A DNA stretch of 64,000 bases. Origin: Mesorhizobium sp. GbtcB19. GTDB lineage: Bacteria; Pseudomonadota; Alphaproteobacteria; Rhizobiales; Rhizobiaceae. The notes beneath the pieces are model-generated. The model was not told where the DNA came from, searched no databases, and saw only the letters and a program-made list of their open reading frames with translations. Positions 9,061-16,673 of the stretch are shown here, in pieces. The translations under genes and the position numbers were made by a program. Position 1 is the stretch's first letter, and each line of letters begins with the position of its first letter. The stretch covers positions 186,001 to 250,000 of the forward strand of contig NZ_JAGXJY010000009.1 in the NCBI RefSeq assembly GCF_019091085.1. The letters are read 5' to 3'.

Positions 9061-9078
9061 TTTGACATAACTGTCAAA
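9061..9078. promoter_or_regulatory. Candidate GbpR operator in the chvE-gbpR intergenic region
   Basis: A perfect inverted repeat, TTTGACA-N4-TGTCAAA, lies in the 293-bp divergent region, about 80 bp before gbpR and about 200 bp before chvE. LysR regulators bind dyads of this size, and GbpR controls chvE in Agrobacterium. Assignment to GbpR is inference. Confidence 0.55.
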
Positions 9079-9157
9079 TGCGATCTTTGCTGGTTGCTAT
9101 ATCGAAAGTGGTATGGCTTAAGGGGTTGATAGAAACCGGCAAAGAGGCTTGAAAATC

Positions 9158-10147
9158 ATGGCGGCGTTGCACGATCCCGGTGCGATTTCAGGTGGTTACG
9201 AGAAATTGCCGGGCGACGGCGAAACGCTGCTGCGCAGCGGCCTCAGCCTCCGCCACATGCGCATGATCGCGGCCATTGACGATCACGGACGGGTGAGCGC
9301 CGCCGCCCAGGTCATGAACATCTCGCAACCGGCCGCCTCGCGCATGATCGCCGAGATGGAGGCGGTGCTCGACGTCAGGTTGTGCGAGCGGCTGCCGCGC
9401 GGCGTGACGCTGACCCCCTATGGCCAGGCGCTCGCCCGCCGCGCCCGCTCGATCCTGCTCGAGATGCGGGAGGCCGATCGCGAGATTTCCGAGCTCAAGG
9501 CCGGCAAGGGCGGTTCGGTGTTTCTTGGCGCGGTGACGGCGCCGGCGATCGAGCTTGCGGTGCCGGCCATCCGCGAGATCCGCCGCATCTATCCGCGCAT
9601 CGAGATCACCATGCAGGTCGAAACCTCGAACGTGCTCGCCCGCGAGCTGATCGCATCGCGCCACGATTTCATCATCGCCCGCATTCCCGACGACCTCAAT
9701 CCGCGGCTTTTCGAATCGCGCGTCATCGGCGTCGAGAAAGCTTGCCTCATCGTGCGCCGCGGCCATCCGCTGGCGAGCGGCAAGACGGTGCGGCTGGAGG
9801 AGACGGCGGGCTATGACTGGGTGTTCCAGTCCGGCGGTTCGCCGCTGCGCCAGGCGATGGAAAGCAACTTTTTGAACCGCGATATTCCCTTGCCCGATCG
9901 CATTCTCAACACCTCTTCGCTGCTGCTCACCTTGGTGATGGTGGCGCAGTCCGACGCCATCGCGCCGGTGTCGATCCAGGTCGCCAAGTTCATTCAAGGC
10001 GGCGATGGCCTGGCCGGCGCCATCGATGTGGTTCAGACCGAGTTCGACATCGAGGTCCGGCCCTACAGCCTGATCACGGTCAAGAACCGCGTGCTCTCGC
10101 CCGCCGCGAAAATGCTGCATGACTTCATCTTGCGCGAAGTGGGGTAA
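9158..10147 (+). CDS. gbpR: GbpR, LysR-type regulator of the chvE locus
   Basis: 329 aa from the ATG at 9158, preceded by GAGG at 9144-9147; an in-frame TTG at 9149 is less likely. The winged HTH covers about residues 30-90 (LRHMRMIAAIDDHGRVSAAA, then SQPAASRMIAEME). A substrate-binding domain follows (GSVFLGAVTAPAIELAVPAI). Unlike typical LysR proteins it has a roughly 30-residue N-terminal extension, as in the galactose-binding-protein regulators. Divergent placement next to chvE matches Agrobacterium gbpR, which activates chvE in response to sugars. Confidence 0.88.
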   Translation: MAALHDPGAISGGYEKLPGDGETLLRSGLSLRHMRMIAAIDDHGRVSAAAQVMNISQPAASRMIAEMEAVLDVRLCERLPRGVTLTPYGQALARRARSILLEMREADREISELKAGKGGSVFLGAVTAPAIELAVPAIREIRRIYPRIEITMQVETSNVLARELIASRHDFIIARIPDDLNPRLFESRVIGVEKACLIVRRGHPLASGKTVRLEETAGYDWVFQSGGSPLRQAMESNFLNRDIPLPDRILNTSSLLLTLVMVAQSDAIAPVSIQVAKFIQGGDGLAGAIDVVQTEFDIEVRPYSLITVKNRVLSPAAKMLHDFILREVG

Positions 10148-10252
10148 TGGAACGAGAATGCTACTTGTACGTTCAAACCGATCGGCGGCTCGCTGGAGCC
10201 CGTTGCGGGCGAGGGAAGGGCCGCCGATGCTCAACAGCTCGGGAGGTTTTTG

Positions 10253-10603
10253 ATGGAACGTCGGTTATTTCTGACTGGAATGCTTGGCGTTGCGGGGGCG
10301 GCGGCACTTGCGAGCCTGGCCGGACCCGGCAAGGCCGTTGCCGGAATTCCGGCCGGCAACGGAATTCTGGACGAGCTCGACAAGCCGGATTTGCTTCCGG
10401 AAGAAGCGGTTCTCCAAGGCGACGATCAGGCTCAAGTAGAGCTGGTCTCGCACCGCCACCATCACGGACACGGCCATTGGCGCTGGCGCCGCCGCCATGG
10501 TCGTCGCCGCGGCTGGAGGCACGTCTGCCGCCGCTACTGGCATCATGGCCGCTGGCGCCGCCGTTGCCGGCGCGAGCGCTATTGGATCAACATTTGGCTG
10601 TAA
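10253..10603 (+). CDS. Tat-signal His/Arg/Trp-rich small protein
   Basis: 116 aa from the ATG at 10253, with GGGAGG 7 nt upstream. The N-terminus MERRLFLTGM has a twin-arginine motif followed by a hydrophobic stretch to about residue 31, so export is likely. Residues 32-66 are acidic. Residues 67-116 are an extreme low-complexity run of His, Arg and Trp with two Cys (HRHHHGHGHW, RRRHGRRRGW). Rhizobial genomes contain similar exported basic/aromatic proteins without known function; metal or polyanion binding is a guess. It follows gbpR after about 105 bp. Confidence 0.7.
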   Translation: MERRLFLTGMLGVAGAAALASLAGPGKAVAGIPAGNGILDELDKPDLLPEEAVLQGDDQAQVELVSHRHHHGHGHWRWRRRHGRRRGWRHVCRRYWHHGRWRRRCRRERYWINIWL

Positions 10604-10758
10604 TTCAGGCCCAAGCGGCTTGAAGGATGGGTCTTGCACGACGATCGTGCAGACCCATCACCTTTCGAGGCGAATTCAGAGACCGAGGCGCGGAATCAGG
10701 CATCGCCGCTTTGATTGTCGCCGCTCCAATGCCGCCGCTGTCTATCAACCGGTCAGGT

Positions 10759-11958
10759 CTAATTGCCGTAGTTCGAATGGAGTTGCGTGCGGGCGTAGAC
10801 TTCCTTCTCGTCCGTGGGAACATGGACCCGTCCCTCCCAAGGCAAGTGGGTGGCCGTGTACCGACCTGCTACCCTCACGGCGTCGTAGGGTTTTGAAGGC
10901 CGGTAAAACTTCTGGTCGATAACACAAAAAGTCGTGTCGATATGGGCCTCGAAAACCCTGTCGCCCTCATCGGTGAAATGAAGTGGCTTTGACCAGAACT
11001 GCTCTTCCCATTTCGCGATTGTACTGTCGCGGCCGGCCAGGGCCTTTCCCGTAAACAAGTGGCTTCGCGAGATATCCAGAGCGAAGCCGGCTTTTCCAAC
11101 GGCATGCCGCCTGGTGAGGTTGAGCAACTCGGTGAGAAAGCTGGCCGGCAGGCGCGCGTTGAAGAGAATGTCAGGGTCGGTGACGCAGAAATGCCTTGGA
11201 AGGTCTTGCTTCAGCCGATTTATCGATTTGTTGGGTCCTAGGTTCTCGCTCAGTTTTATGATCTTGCGGCGCGCGTCCTCCCTGCGCAACCAATCGTGCA
11301 TTTGAGCGCTGGTCGAGGCGTTGTCGACGAAGCGGATATCGTCAAAGCCGGCGCCCCACAATTGATCCAGCATCAAGGCGCAGTAGGTAGGATTGTTGAA
11401 ACAAGGTATCAGCACCGGAACGCCTCCCTGCCTGTCATAGGAAGGCGTCGGCCATAGTTCTCGTGCAACGTCGGTATGGGCAAAAATTACATTGGATTGT
11501 GAGACGCCAAACGCTTGATCCCTAAAGATCGGGGCGAGGCCAAGAGATATTAGCTTTTGCAAAAGGTCGAAAGCTCTAGGCTGGTCCCACCAAGGCTTGG
11601 AGACCTTAACCTTGATCAAAGCGATACCTGTTCGCTCCAGCGTCTCCATTGCACCGTCCAAAAGCTTGAAAGCGGCGTCCTCTGCATTGATGCACAAAGC
11701 GATCTTCCGGCTGGACGGCGGTAGCGATTTTGCTTTTGTCTCCACTTCATCCCAATTGGCGCCGATATCGTAAAAGGCGGACAGCTTCATTCTGTCGACA
11801 GCGGAAGAAAATTCACCAGCCAGCGCAACATTGCCGCGCTTTCCCTCTCGGAATGCAGTCGCAACATCCAAATAGCTACGAGTTCGCGGATCAAGAATGG
11901 AAGAATGGAACTTCCGACGAAAGTTCCGACGCCATTTCTCGATCTTCCTGCGGATCAT
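10759..11958 (-). CDS. Glycosyltransferase, GT-A-like
   Basis: 399 aa. A basic N-terminus precedes a roughly 170-residue unassigned region. A GT2-like core then begins near residue 180 (GVPVLIPCFNNPTYCALML, then IRFVDNAST), with a DxD-type acidic motif in FCVTDPDILFN. ATG at 11958 has AAGG about 7 nt upstream. It lies 50 bp after the other glycosyltransferase on the same strand, so the two are probably co-transcribed. Base composition is lower in GC than the flanks. The acceptor is unknown; cell-surface glycan is the usual target. Confidence 0.72.
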   Translation of the reverse strand: MIRRKIEKWRRNFRRKFHSSILDPRTRSYLDVATAFREGKRGNVALAGEFSSAVDRMKLSAFYDIGANWDEVETKAKSLPPSSRKIALCINAEDAAFKLLDGAMETLERTGIALIKVKVSKPWWDQPRAFDLLQKLISLGLAPIFRDQAFGVSQSNVIFAHTDVARELWPTPSYDRQGGVPVLIPCFNNPTYCALMLDQLWGAGFDDIRFVDNASTSAQMHDWLRREDARRKIIKLSENLGPNKSINRLKQDLPRHFCVTDPDILFNARLPASFLTELLNLTRRHAVGKAGFALDISRSHLFTGKALAGRDSTIAKWEEQFWSKPLHFTDEGDRVFEAHIDTTFCVIDQKFYRPSKPYDAVRVAGRYTATHLPWEGRVHVPTDEKEVYARTQLHSNYGN

Positions 11959-12008
11959 TAGCTGCCTTTGTGAGTATGCGAAAAAATATTTCGTAATAGA
12001 ATGGCGTA

Positions 12009-12929
12009 TTATGATGCCAGGGTTTTTAAATTTGTTTCAAGTATGTCACCAAGGTCCGATCTCGCCAAAATCTCTACCGTGTGCCGGCGCTTGAGCTCAA
12101 TCAAGAAGCGTCTGTGCACCGGCTCGATATAGGTGGACGTTGTACCGCATTCATGGACCCAATCGTCAATTCGCTCAAAAGATGCTTCTTCGAGAGGGAG
12201 ACCATCCGAGATCGGCAGCCGATCGTAGTTGGCCTTGCAGAGTTCGCTTTCCTTAAGACGACAATAGAGACGGTTCCAATTCAAGCCGCCGGTGTCGAGG
12301 CCATCGAGCCAATCCTTGCCGAAGTTGAGTCGGGTTGTGGTGAGCCTGTCGAGGTTGAACAAGGCGAAACCCGGCCACAGATACCAACGACCGTCCGGAT
12401 GGGCCGTCACCTTGCCTGCCACGGTGGCACCGACCAGCAATCTGAAAGGGTCGGTGTTCTTGGTCGGGAAAATGTCGTGGTCGAGAAATCCCACCATCGA
12501 CGGGTTGTTGACCAGAGCGATGTTTTTCCACGCCCAGTTGAGGGCGTATCCATGCGATCTGCTGCCGTCGGGCTTTCCCTTCCCCCAGGGGTTTCCGGGT
12601 ACCGTGACGTAGGCTACGCCGGTCGACGTACAAATGTCTTGAATGGCGGCTCTCGCGGCAAGATCGTTCGAGTTGTCGGCAATGATGTGAATTGCGTGAG
12701 GGATATGTCTGGCGACGAGTCTGGTCTGCCATTCGATCACTTGGGGATCATTGAAGCTGATCGTGATGAGGACTTTCCGCCCACGGATACGAGGAAGGAT
12801 CACAGGACTGGCATGCATGGCCAGGGCGATCCGTTCCCGAACCTGATAGCGAGCATGATTCTTCCGATCGACCAACGGACGTAGTCGAAACCATTCGCGG
12901 ACGGTGTATCTCGACAGGGCGCGCGGCAT
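12009..12929 (-). CDS. Glycosyltransferase-like protein
   Basis: 306 aa from the ATG at 12929; an in-frame TTG at 12983 would add 18 residues, and neither has a strong ribosome site. The core reads RKVLITISFNDPQVIEWQTR near residue 50, and the acidic FLDHDIFPTK near residue 150 stands in the DxD position of GT-A enzymes. A WYLWPGFALFN segment follows, typical of small family-2-like transferases. The pair with the downstream transferase suggests one surface-glycan modification unit acquired as a block. The donor sugar cannot be predicted. Confidence 0.65.
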   Translation of the reverse strand: MPRALSRYTVREWFRLRPLVDRKNHARYQVRERIALAMHASPVILPRIRGRKVLITISFNDPQVIEWQTRLVARHIPHAIHIIADNSNDLAARAAIQDICTSTGVAYVTVPGNPWGKGKPDGSRSHGYALNWAWKNIALVNNPSMVGFLDHDIFPTKNTDPFRLLVGATVAGKVTAHPDGRWYLWPGFALFNLDRLTTTRLNFGKDWLDGLDTGGLNWNRLYCRLKESELCKANYDRLPISDGLPLEEASFERIDDWVHECGTTSTYIEPVHRRFLIELKRRHTVEILARSDLGDILETNLKTLAS

Positions 12930-13171
12930 GCTTCGCCTTTTATCCGTCAACGGCTGGCGCAACAACCATGAGGTGCGGTTCAAGCGGCCTGGAGGTTCGC
13001 GGGGGACTCATGATACCGTTTACGCGCGGGTTCAACAAAATGGTTTGACAGCTTTCCCATTGCGATCAGCAATATCCAATAGCCGATTCTCAAGTTCGGA
13101 CAGTCAAGAGACTTGCATTGAGCGCAACTCGCTACCAGAATACTTCAGAACGCGGTTCAGAGGGAATCTAC

Positions 13172-13363
13172 ATGCATCCACTTCTCGCTCTCGCGCGTCG
13201 TACACCGATAAACGAACGCGCAGTACGCCCGACGGAAGCCACCTACGACTTCGTATCCGGTCTATGGTACGGGAAAGGCGGGCCGCTGGCCGATAACCCG
13301 GACGAGCTTCCCTCAACCAAAAAGTTTGATGTCGAAACCGGCGAGGATCAGAAAGGACAATAG
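13172..13363 (+). CDS. Candidate graspetide (ATP-grasp RiPP) precursor peptide
   Basis: 63 aa, ATG at 13172 with AGAGGG 7 nt upstream. The N-terminal part MHPLLALARRTP is followed by TEATYDFVSGLWYGKGGPL, a leader-like layout resembling ATP-grasp target peptides (a conserved TYD, then aromatic-G-P-L). The C-terminal tail from residue 47 (PSTKKFDVETGEDQKGQ) packs Ser/Thr/Lys side chains (48-51, 56) next to Asp/Glu (53, 55, 58, 59). That is the donor and acceptor set that graspetide ligases join as esters or amides. The ligase gene starts one base after its stop. The family assignment rests on this neighbourhood and residue pattern; no homology search was done. Confidence 0.6.
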   Translation: MHPLLALARRTPINERAVRPTEATYDFVSGLWYGKGGPLADNPDELPSTKKFDVETGEDQKGQ

Positions 13364-13364
13364 T

Positions 13365-14330
13365 TTGGCGGAGGCCGTCGATGTCCTCATTCTCTCCAGC
13401 GATCTCGATTTTGCAACAGACCGGGTGTGCCGCGAACTCGGCAGACGCGGTTCTTCGTTCTTACGGCTGAATCGCGAGTCCTTACCGGCATTAAGCTTGA
13501 CTCTTGATCCCGTCGCGCCAACGCTTCGCTGCAACTTCGAAGGCCGAAACTGGATCGTGGACAATAGTCTGCAATCGGTCTGGTGGCGCGTCGGCACCTT
13601 CGACAGAGATATCTCAGATCGCACGCTCGACCTCCAGACGCAGCTTCAGCGCAGCCAGTGGAGTGCATTTCTTCGTAGCATGATGGTTTTCGCAGGAGCG
13701 AAATGGATTAATCATCCGGCAGCAACCTATGAGGCCGAAACCAAAGCGGTCCAGCTCAGTGTTGCTCGTGAGGTCGGATTCGACATTCCGCAAACGGCGA
13801 TGAGCAACGACCCAGTTGCTTTCATCGATTTTAAACCCGGAACTCGCGTCGCCTTTAAGAGCATTGACACGTTGCTCCTACGTGAAGGCGATACGCAGTT
13901 GTTTGGCTATACCACTTTGCTGGAAATTGAGCACGTGGCTGTCCACGATTTGCGACTCTCACCCGCGACCATTCAAGCGCCACTTGAGACAAAACTGGAT
14001 CTTCGCGTCACGGTTGTCGGCGATGCGATCTGGTGCGCAGAGGTGCGCGGTAGGGGCGAGCAAATTGAAGGGGATTGGCGCCTTACGCCGAAAGACGAAC
14101 TGACTTACCCGGAGCACGTTCTGCCACCAGGAATCGAGCGGCGCTGCCGTGCACTCGTTGCACGCCTTGGGCTGGTATTTGGCGCGATCGACCTGGCGCT
14201 GGCAAATGGCCGTTACTGGTTCATCGAGATAAATCCGACCGGTGAGTGGGGCTGGCTGGAACGGCCTGAGTGGTCGATCGCTGCAACTATTGCGGGAGAA
14301 CTGGAATGCCGATCGATCTCCTCCCACTGA
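13365..14330 (+). CDS. RimK-like ATP-grasp ligase, graspetide synthetase type
   Basis: 321 aa from TTG at 13365, chosen because AAAGGA ends 7 nt before it; an ATG at 13329 overlaps the peptide gene and has no ribosome site. Features match MvdD/graspetide maturases: N-terminal DVLILSSDLDFATDRV, SVWWRVGTF near residue 68, QLSVAREVGFDIPQT, ETKLDLRVTVVGD, GDWRL, and the C-terminal Mg/ATP segment GAIDLALANGRYWFIEINPT followed by GEWGWLE. Such enzymes activate Asp/Glu side chains as acyl-phosphates and form macrocyclic esters or amides on a precursor. The adjacent 63-aa peptide is the obvious substrate. Confidence 0.82.
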   Translation: MAEAVDVLILSSDLDFATDRVCRELGRRGSSFLRLNRESLPALSLTLDPVAPTLRCNFEGRNWIVDNSLQSVWWRVGTFDRDISDRTLDLQTQLQRSQWSAFLRSMMVFAGAKWINHPAATYEAETKAVQLSVAREVGFDIPQTAMSNDPVAFIDFKPGTRVAFKSIDTLLLREGDTQLFGYTTLLEIEHVAVHDLRLSPATIQAPLETKLDLRVTVVGDAIWCAEVRGRGEQIEGDWRLTPKDELTYPEHVLPPGIERRCRALVARLGLVFGAIDLALANGRYWFIEINPTGEWGWLERPEWSIAATIAGELECRSISSH

Positions 14331-14932
14331 AAAGGGTGGTCCGAGCGCTCTGGCGGCTACCGCAAGGCGCGTTCCAGGAAGCAATCGAGCCGATCTGGAT
14401 GTGGATAGCCAATAGTGCGCTCCGAGAGCAGGAGCTCGCTGATCCCGATATCGCCGAGCTATCCGATGACGATTTGTCAGACTATCTCGTGAGCGATGGT
14501 GCGCGAGCCAAGGAGCTTGACGAGAAACTTCAAAAGCTGACTGCTGCACTGTCTGTTGCAGTGACAGTTGGTGGCTTTGTCGGCCAAACGATGCTCAGCA
14601 GTCTTCCAGTATCCTGGCTAAAAACCGCCATGGTGTTCTCGTTCTTGGTTGCCGAACTCTACCTCGTTGTCGGCGTTATTCTGGGCTTCGACGGTCTTCG
14701 CCCAAGAGCCCGCTACGGTTATGGTCCTGCATTTCTACGCTTGATTTCGCAAGGCGGCGAAGCCAAGCGCAAGGCACTGATGGCAGCAGCCAACGGATCA
14801 CTCCGCGACAACATTATGCGCGCGAACCAGGCGAGCGCAGCAGCGAGTGCGGTTCGGAACGGCGTCCTTATCTTTGCGCTATCGATCGTCCTCGGGATTC
14901 TCGCCATCGAGTTCGCGCCGATCGCGCCGTAG
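14306..14932 (+). CDS. Three-TM membrane protein of the graspetide-like cluster
   Basis: 208 aa from the ATG at 14306, which overlaps the ligase gene by 25 bp and has GGGAGA upstream, so coupled translation is likely. The N-terminal 75 residues are cytoplasm-like, with an acidic DPDIAELSDDDLSDY stretch and a KELDEKLQKL helix. Predicted membrane helices lie at about 80-100, 106-127 and 185-205, with a basic loop (LRPRARYGYG) between the second and third. I recognise no family. Co-location suggests export, self-protection or membrane anchoring of the modified peptide, which is inference only. Confidence 0.7.
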   Translation: MPIDLLPLKRVVRALWRLPQGAFQEAIEPIWMWIANSALREQELADPDIAELSDDDLSDYLVSDGARAKELDEKLQKLTAALSVAVTVGGFVGQTMLSSLPVSWLKTAMVFSFLVAELYLVVGVILGFDGLRPRARYGYGPAFLRLISQGGEAKRKALMAAANGSLRDNIMRANQASAAASAVRNGVLIFALSIVLGILAIEFAPIAP

Positions 14933-15109
14933 TTGTTGCCAACCTAAATGACGGGATTTCCGCGCCTGTCGAATGCTACGCTTGAAGGTTCGTGATCAAG
15001 CTGGTGGCCACGTGCTGCCGATAACCGGGAAGTGGCGAGCTTGCGAAGAGAGCTACGGCTTCGCGCGTGCCAATAAGTGCCAAATCGTATCGCGTTCGGA
15101 GCTAATTCG

Positions 15110-15183
15110 TGGAGCGGGTAGCGGGAATCGAACCCGCGCGTTCAGCTTGGGAAGCTGACAGGCTACCATTACATCATACCCGC
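15110..15183 (-). tRNA. tRNA-Gly (anticodon CCC)
   Basis: The minus strand gives a 7-bp acceptor stem (GCGGGTA with TACCCGC), discriminator T and an encoded CCA. The anticodon arm is TCAGC-TTCCCAA-GCTGA with anticodon CCC. The T arm is GCGGG-TTCGATT-CCCGC. The D stem is weak, as in alphaproteobacterial tRNA-Gly of this type. The 3' end faces the lower-GC accessory patch at 10.7-14.9 kb. Confidence 0.96.
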
Positions 15184-15242
15184 GCGCGCCCTCGTTACCA
15201 TGATGGCGCCGCCTCGATCAATCGGCAAAGCTCAACCTTTGA

Positions 15243-16673
15243 TCATCGCCGGACCGGCAATTCGATACGCACGCGCGCACCCCGCTCCGGACCGCCGAGG
15301 ATCCTGACCGTGCCGCCATGCAGCTCGGCGATCTGCCGGGCGAGGTTGAGGCCGAGGCCGGCGCCGCGTGATTGCGGCTGCAGGCGGTAGAAGGGCTGGA
15401 ACACATTTTCGCGCTCCGCCGGCGGAATGCCCGGACCTTCGTCGCGTACCTCGATGCCGCCGCTGTCGTCGACCGCGACGGTGATCGTGCCGGAGCCGCC
15501 GCCATGGTCGATAGCGTTGCGCACCAAATTCGCCAGGGCGCGTTCGATCTGCGAGCCATTCGCCTCGACATGGACCGGGCCTCCGGGCGGCTCGAAGGCG
15601 AGGTCGTAGCCGGCCTCGATCGCCAGCGGCGCGAAGTCGGCGGCGACCCGGCGTCCAAGCTCGGTCAGATCGATGCTCCGGCGCTCGTCGGCAGGCCGTT
15701 CCAGCATCTGATGGTCGAGCAATTGCTGGGCAAGGTGCGACAGGCGCTCGATGTCCTGCAGCAGGCGTTCGCTCTGCGGCTCCCTAGTCAACAATTCGGC
15801 CCGCGTGCGCAGGATGGCGATCGGCGTGCGCAATTCATGCGCGGCGTCGGTCAGGAAGCGGTTGTGCCGGTCGTAGCCATGCGCCAGCCGCGCCAGCGTC
15901 TGGTTGAAGGCCTGGACCAGCGGCGCGATCTCCTGCGGCACGCGCTGCAGCGGCAACTGCATGCCGCGCGTGTTGATGTCGATGCGCGCGGCCTGGTCGG
16001 CGGTGTCGACCAGGCCCGCGAAGGACCTGCGCACCACGGCGGGCGTCGTCACCAGCGTGGTGACGCCCATGACCACGACGATCGGCAGAAGCAGAATGGC
16101 GAGGACCAGCGCCAGGGCCGGCAAGGCCCGTTGCCAGCTGCGGCTGCCGTCCGGGTTGCGGGCGACATCGATCGTCGCCGAGATGTTGATTTCCAACCCG
16201 TCGGTCTGCTCTCGCGACGAGCGGGTGGCCGCGATGATCTGGACCGGCCCGGCCTTGGTCGAGGTGTTCTCGACATAGGCTTCCGGGCGAAGGTCGTCCC
16301 TGGCGAGCTCGAGCGTGGCATGATCGACCGAGTCCAACAGCGCGCCGGGCGTGCCGGTGTAGACATCCGGCACAGCACCGGAGCGGATGCTCTGTCCGGT
16401 CCTGTCGCGAACGATGTACCAGGCATGCGGGAAGCTCTCGCGGAAGTGTCTCAACTCCTCCGTCTCGTGCACGACCAGCGTGCCGTCGCTGTTGCGGTCG
16501 ATGGCGTCCTTCAACGCCGCCACTGCGGCCTCGTTGTCGACCAGCAGCCGCGGATTGGCGACCCACAGAGCCGCGGCGCAAAGCGCGATGAAGATCGCAA
16601 GCATCGCCGCCTGCAGCAGGATCAGTCGCCGCACCAGCACCCATTGCAACGAACGTGTCCTCCGCTGCCTCAC
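15243..16673 (-). CDS. Sensor histidine kinase
   Basis: 476 aa. Two membrane helices (about 16-38 and 184-208) flank a periplasmic sensor region. A HAMP-like linker follows, then the H-box with His279 in DAAHELRTPIA, and ATPase N, G1 and G2 boxes (NLVRNAIDHGG, DEGPGIPP, GAGLGLNLAR). It overlaps its response regulator by 4 bp. The input signal is unknown; the layout resembles EnvZ/QseC-type kinases. Confidence 0.93.
   Translation of the reverse strand: MRQRRTRSLQWVLVRRLILLQAAMLAIFIALCAAALWVANPRLLVDNEAAVAALKDAIDRNSDGTLVVHETEELRHFRESFPHAWYIVRDRTGQSIRSGAVPDVYTGTPGALLDSVDHATLELARDDLRPEAYVENTSTKAGPVQIIAATRSSREQTDGLEINISATIDVARNPDGSRSWQRALPALALVLAILLLPIVVVMGVTTLVTTPAVVRRSFAGLVDTADQAARIDINTRGMQLPLQRVPQEIAPLVQAFNQTLARLAHGYDRHNRFLTDAAHELRTPIAILRTRAELLTREPQSERLLQDIERLSHLAQQLLDHQMLERPADERRSIDLTELGRRVAADFAPLAIEAGYDLAFEPPGGPVHVEANGSQIERALANLVRNAIDHGGGSGTITVAVDDSGGIEVRDEGPGIPPAERENVFQPFYRLQPQSRGAGLGLNLARQIAELHGGTVRILGGPERGARVRIELPVRR

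Noticed and set aside
13045..13075. TTGACA followed by a weak -10-like CAATAT upstream of the precursor gene
   Set aside because: Spacing and -10 match are poor; a promoter is expected here, but this one is not convincing.
10640..15110. Mobile-element boundaries (integrase, IS ends, direct repeat of the tRNA 3' end)
   Set aside because: No transposase or integrase gene and no repeat of the tRNA end was found by eye in this interval.
15109..15390. Reading frame across the tRNA-Gly region with GIEPARSAWEAD-type translation
   Set aside because: This is the well-known false protein made by translating the complement of a tRNA-Gly gene.
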